From Alkalihalobacillus sp. CinArs1 (GTDB taxonomy: Bacteria > Bacillota > Bacilli > Bacillales > Guptibacillaceae): DNA of 64,000 nucleotides. Below, piece after piece: positions 62,515 through 64,000 of this stretch; within the stretch, counting starts at the first letter, position 1; the number at the start of each line of letters is the position of its first letter. The notes beneath the pieces were generated by a model, which was given only the letters and a program-made list of their open reading frames with translations, was not told the DNA's origin and did no database searches. The stretch lies in NCBI RefSeq assembly GCF_947387515.1, contig NZ_CANDOB010000001.1, positions 248,001-312,000 of the forward strand, in the 5' to 3' direction. Made by a program: the position numbers and the translations under genes.

Positions 62515-62549
62515 CAAAAAAGATTCCGTCATGGACGGAATCTTTTTTT
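62515..62549. terminator. Bidirectional terminator between ispH and yqfO
   Basis: AAGATTCCGTC / GACGGAATCTT, 11 bp, loop ATG, flanked by A and T7. Confidence 0.92.
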
Positions 62550-63669
62550 ATCTAAATTTGAATGGGTCCGTATCTACTGCTGATCCTATTACTTCAGTCG
62601 AATACTTTTTATCATCCATTAACGATTGAAGCTTCTTCCTAACTCCTTCGATCATAATTTTCTCGATATTATGACCTGCATCGACGATCTGCAATCCTTC
62701 CATCATCGCATCATGTGCGACATGGTAATAAATATCTCCAGAAACAAACACATCCGCTCCACTAAATCGTGCTGCACTGATAAACTTATTGCCATCACCG
62801 CCGAGCACGGCAACTTTTTTCACCGTTGAAGAAAGGTCGCCTACTATCCTCACACCTTTAGAACCTAACTGGTCTTTGGTCATTTGAGCAAAGGCTTCAA
62901 GAGTCATTTCATCTTCCAAATAACCAACACGCCCTAGGCCATATGATTTTGCTTCATTCTCGATTGGGTAAATATCATACGCTACTTCTTCATAAGGGTG
63001 TGCCTTTAAAACTGCTCTCAAAACCTTTGTCTGTTCACCAGCAGGAAAGATGCTTTCTACCTTCACTTCATTTACAGACTCGATCTTGCCCTGTTCACCT
63101 ATATATGGGTTCGTACCTTCCGTTGGTTTGAACCTGCCAGTCCCTTCAGAACTGAATGTGCAGTTGCTATACCCACCGATAAACCCTGCACCCGCTTGAC
63201 CAAGGGCTTCTCGAACTTCTGCTTCATGTGTTGCCGGCACAAAAACTGCGATTTTCTTATAAGGCTCTTTGAACGTGTTTACAAGTACTTGTGTATTTAT
63301 TAGCCCTAGCGCTTCCGCTAGCATATCGTTCACTCCACCTGGTGCAACATCTAAGTTTGTATGAGCTGCATAAACGGTAATATCATGTTTGATAAGCTGT
63401 TCAATCATCTTTCCTTGTTCAGTATCCAAGTTGATTTTCTTAAGCGGTTTATAGAGGATAGGATGATGGGCGATGATTAAGTCTACCTCTTCACGAATCG
63501 CTTCTTCAACTACTGTCGGCAGTACATCAAGCGTCGTCATAACCTTATTAATCTTTTTATTAAGACCGCCAACCTGCAGGCCTATCGGATCACCGTCTTC
63601 CGCATATTTCTTTTTTGACCAAGATTCGAATTCTTGGATGATCGCTTGTCCTGAAGCTTGTTTACTCAT
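62548..63669 (-). CDS. yqfO: Nif3-like dinuclear metal protein (YqfO)
   Basis: 373 residues. Metal ligands in IIAHHPILYKP, AAHTNLD and AGHNIE; a central PII-like insert domain (ESVNEVKVESIFPAGEQTKVLRAV in part) that marks the long Nif3 form. Sometimes annotated as GTP cyclohydrolase I type 2, but in vivo role is unproven. The ATG overlaps the trmK stop as ATGA. Confidence 0.94.
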   Translation of the reverse strand: MSKQASGQAIIQEFESWSKKKYAEDGDPIGLQVGGLNKKINKVMTTLDVLPTVVEEAIREEVDLIIAHHPILYKPLKKINLDTEQGKMIEQLIKHDITVYAAHTNLDVAPGGVNDMLAEALGLINTQVLVNTFKEPYKKIAVFVPATHEAEVREALGQAGAGFIGGYSNCTFSSEGTGRFKPTEGTNPYIGEQGKIESVNEVKVESIFPAGEQTKVLRAVLKAHPYEEVAYDIYPIENEAKSYGLGRVGYLEDEMTLEAFAQMTKDQLGSKGVRIVGDLSSTVKKVAVLGGDGNKFISAARFSGADVFVSGDIYYHVAHDAMMEGLQIVDAGHNIEKIMIEGVRKKLQSLMDDKKYSTEVIGSAVDTDPFKFR

Positions 63670-64000
63670 GAAATGACCTCCTTAATTAATTGGATTTCAT
63701 CTTTCACTTGCACTTCTTTTTCAGATGTAGCATCAGAGTTTTCCATAGAACGTAGAATTCGTTCTCTTTTATCTAGTTCATGGCTCCATTTTTTTACGAA
63801 CGCCTGATTCCTCTCTAGAGTAAGCATCGGTCCGAATAGCAGTGCTTTGGCACGTTCACGCTCACTTAAATCTTGATATGGTTTGTTACCGTCACCGCGG
63901 TCAAAAACGAGAACTTCATAGATCTTCTTATCTTCTTCGAGAATACGTTCGTCTACTAATTCCCATCCCAAATCTGCAAGTCGTTCTCTTAAAAGGTGAG
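63666..64000 (-). CDS. trmK: tRNA (adenine22-N1)-methyltransferase TrmK, C-terminal part
   Basis: The frame is open from the window edge to the stop: HLLRERLADLGWELVDERILEEDK, then PYQDLSERERAKALLFGPML and a coiled-coil end. This is the C-terminal half of the TrmK/YqfN family, which methylates N1 of A22 in tRNA. The SAM-binding N-terminus lies beyond 64000. A TTG at 63971 is internal and not the start. Coupled to yqfO, as in B. subtilis. Confidence 0.92.
   Translation of the reverse strand, partial: HLLRERLADLGWELVDERILEEDKKIYEVLVFDRGDGNKPYQDLSERERAKALLFGPMLTLERNQAFVKKWSHELDKRERILRSMENSDATSEKEVQVKDEIQLIKEVIS

Noticed and set aside
63666-63971. A complete 101-residue protein starting at TTG 63971
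   Set aside because: The frame is open to the window edge and matches the C-terminal half of TrmK, so the TTG is internal.
1-64000. CRISPR arrays, insertion sequences, prophage genes or rRNA
   Set aside because: No regularly spaced repeats, transposase, integrase or rRNA sequence was seen anywhere in the window.

Overview
The window reads as a chromosomal segment of a low-GC, endospore-forming, potentially competent member of the Bacillaceae. Evidence is dense Bacillus-type gene content (comG competence pilus operon, a SpoVAF/GerA-family spore germination protein, YqfQ, MgsR, YqgT, YqgS), AAAGGAGG ribosome binding sites, and a gene order close to the yqh-yqg-yqf region of Bacillus subtilis. 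No insertion sequence, phage gene or CRISPR array was seen. The genus cannot be fixed from the sequence.

Layout. 1-8.3 kb: 5' part of gcvT with its tandem glycine riboswitch, yqhH-yqhG, then yqzE, aroK and comGG-comGA on the minus strand; the sinIR/tapA-sipW-tasA block found here in B. subtilis is absent. 8.3-14.8 kb: alpha/beta hydrolase, tRNA-Gln, mgsR with a sigma-B-type promoter, and the yqgY-yqgV cluster with a MidA-type methyltransferase and a FetAB-like ABC transporter. 14.9-18.7 kb: TPP-riboswitch-controlled thiE-thiS-thiG-thiO-thiD. 18.7-24.1 kb: yqgT, yqgS, glcK, nitroreductase, yqgQ. 24.2-33.0 kb: a block interrupting the B. subtilis order, with the SpoVAF-like gene, M42 peptidase, HAD phosphatase, a T-box-controlled NhaC transporter followed by an unannotated microprotein, and a coupled run moeB/thiF-mobA-DUF92-yqgN. 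33.6-44.4 kb: rpmG, GH15 glucoamylase, the PhoP-box-driven pstSCAB-phoU operon, pbpA, yqgE. 44.4-46.0 kb: sodA and seven minus-strand tRNA genes. 46.1-64 kb: yqgC, Na/Pi cotransporter, yqgB, NfeD, DUF1002 protein, yqfZ, ispG, yqfX, yqfW, zur-znuB-znuC, lytic transglycosylase, yqfU, yqfT, nfo, cshB, yqfQ, ispH, yqfO and the 3' part of trmK.

How the genes work together. Thiamine synthesis is almost complete, but ThiF is missing from the thi operon; the MoeB/ThiF-like protein at 30.6 kb could supply it. Phosphate uptake has two arms, Pst/PhoU and an NptA-type cotransporter with a PhoU tail, and both have 11-bp-spaced TTTACA-like repeats upstream. Zinc uptake (znuCB) sits with its regulator Zur and a Zur-box-like operator. 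IspG and IspH are the last two steps of the MEP isoprenoid pathway.

The most unusual points are: (1) a perfect 16-bp hairpin directly after nhaC that buries the Shine-Dalgarno of a 57-residue membrane microprotein inside a T-box-controlled operon; (2) comGG and the lytic transglycosylase, whose reading frames extend upstream through their membrane segment with no ATG/GTG/TTG but with a well-placed Shine-Dalgarno before ATT or ATC; (3) mgsR lying so that its transcript would run antisense through tRNA-Gln.
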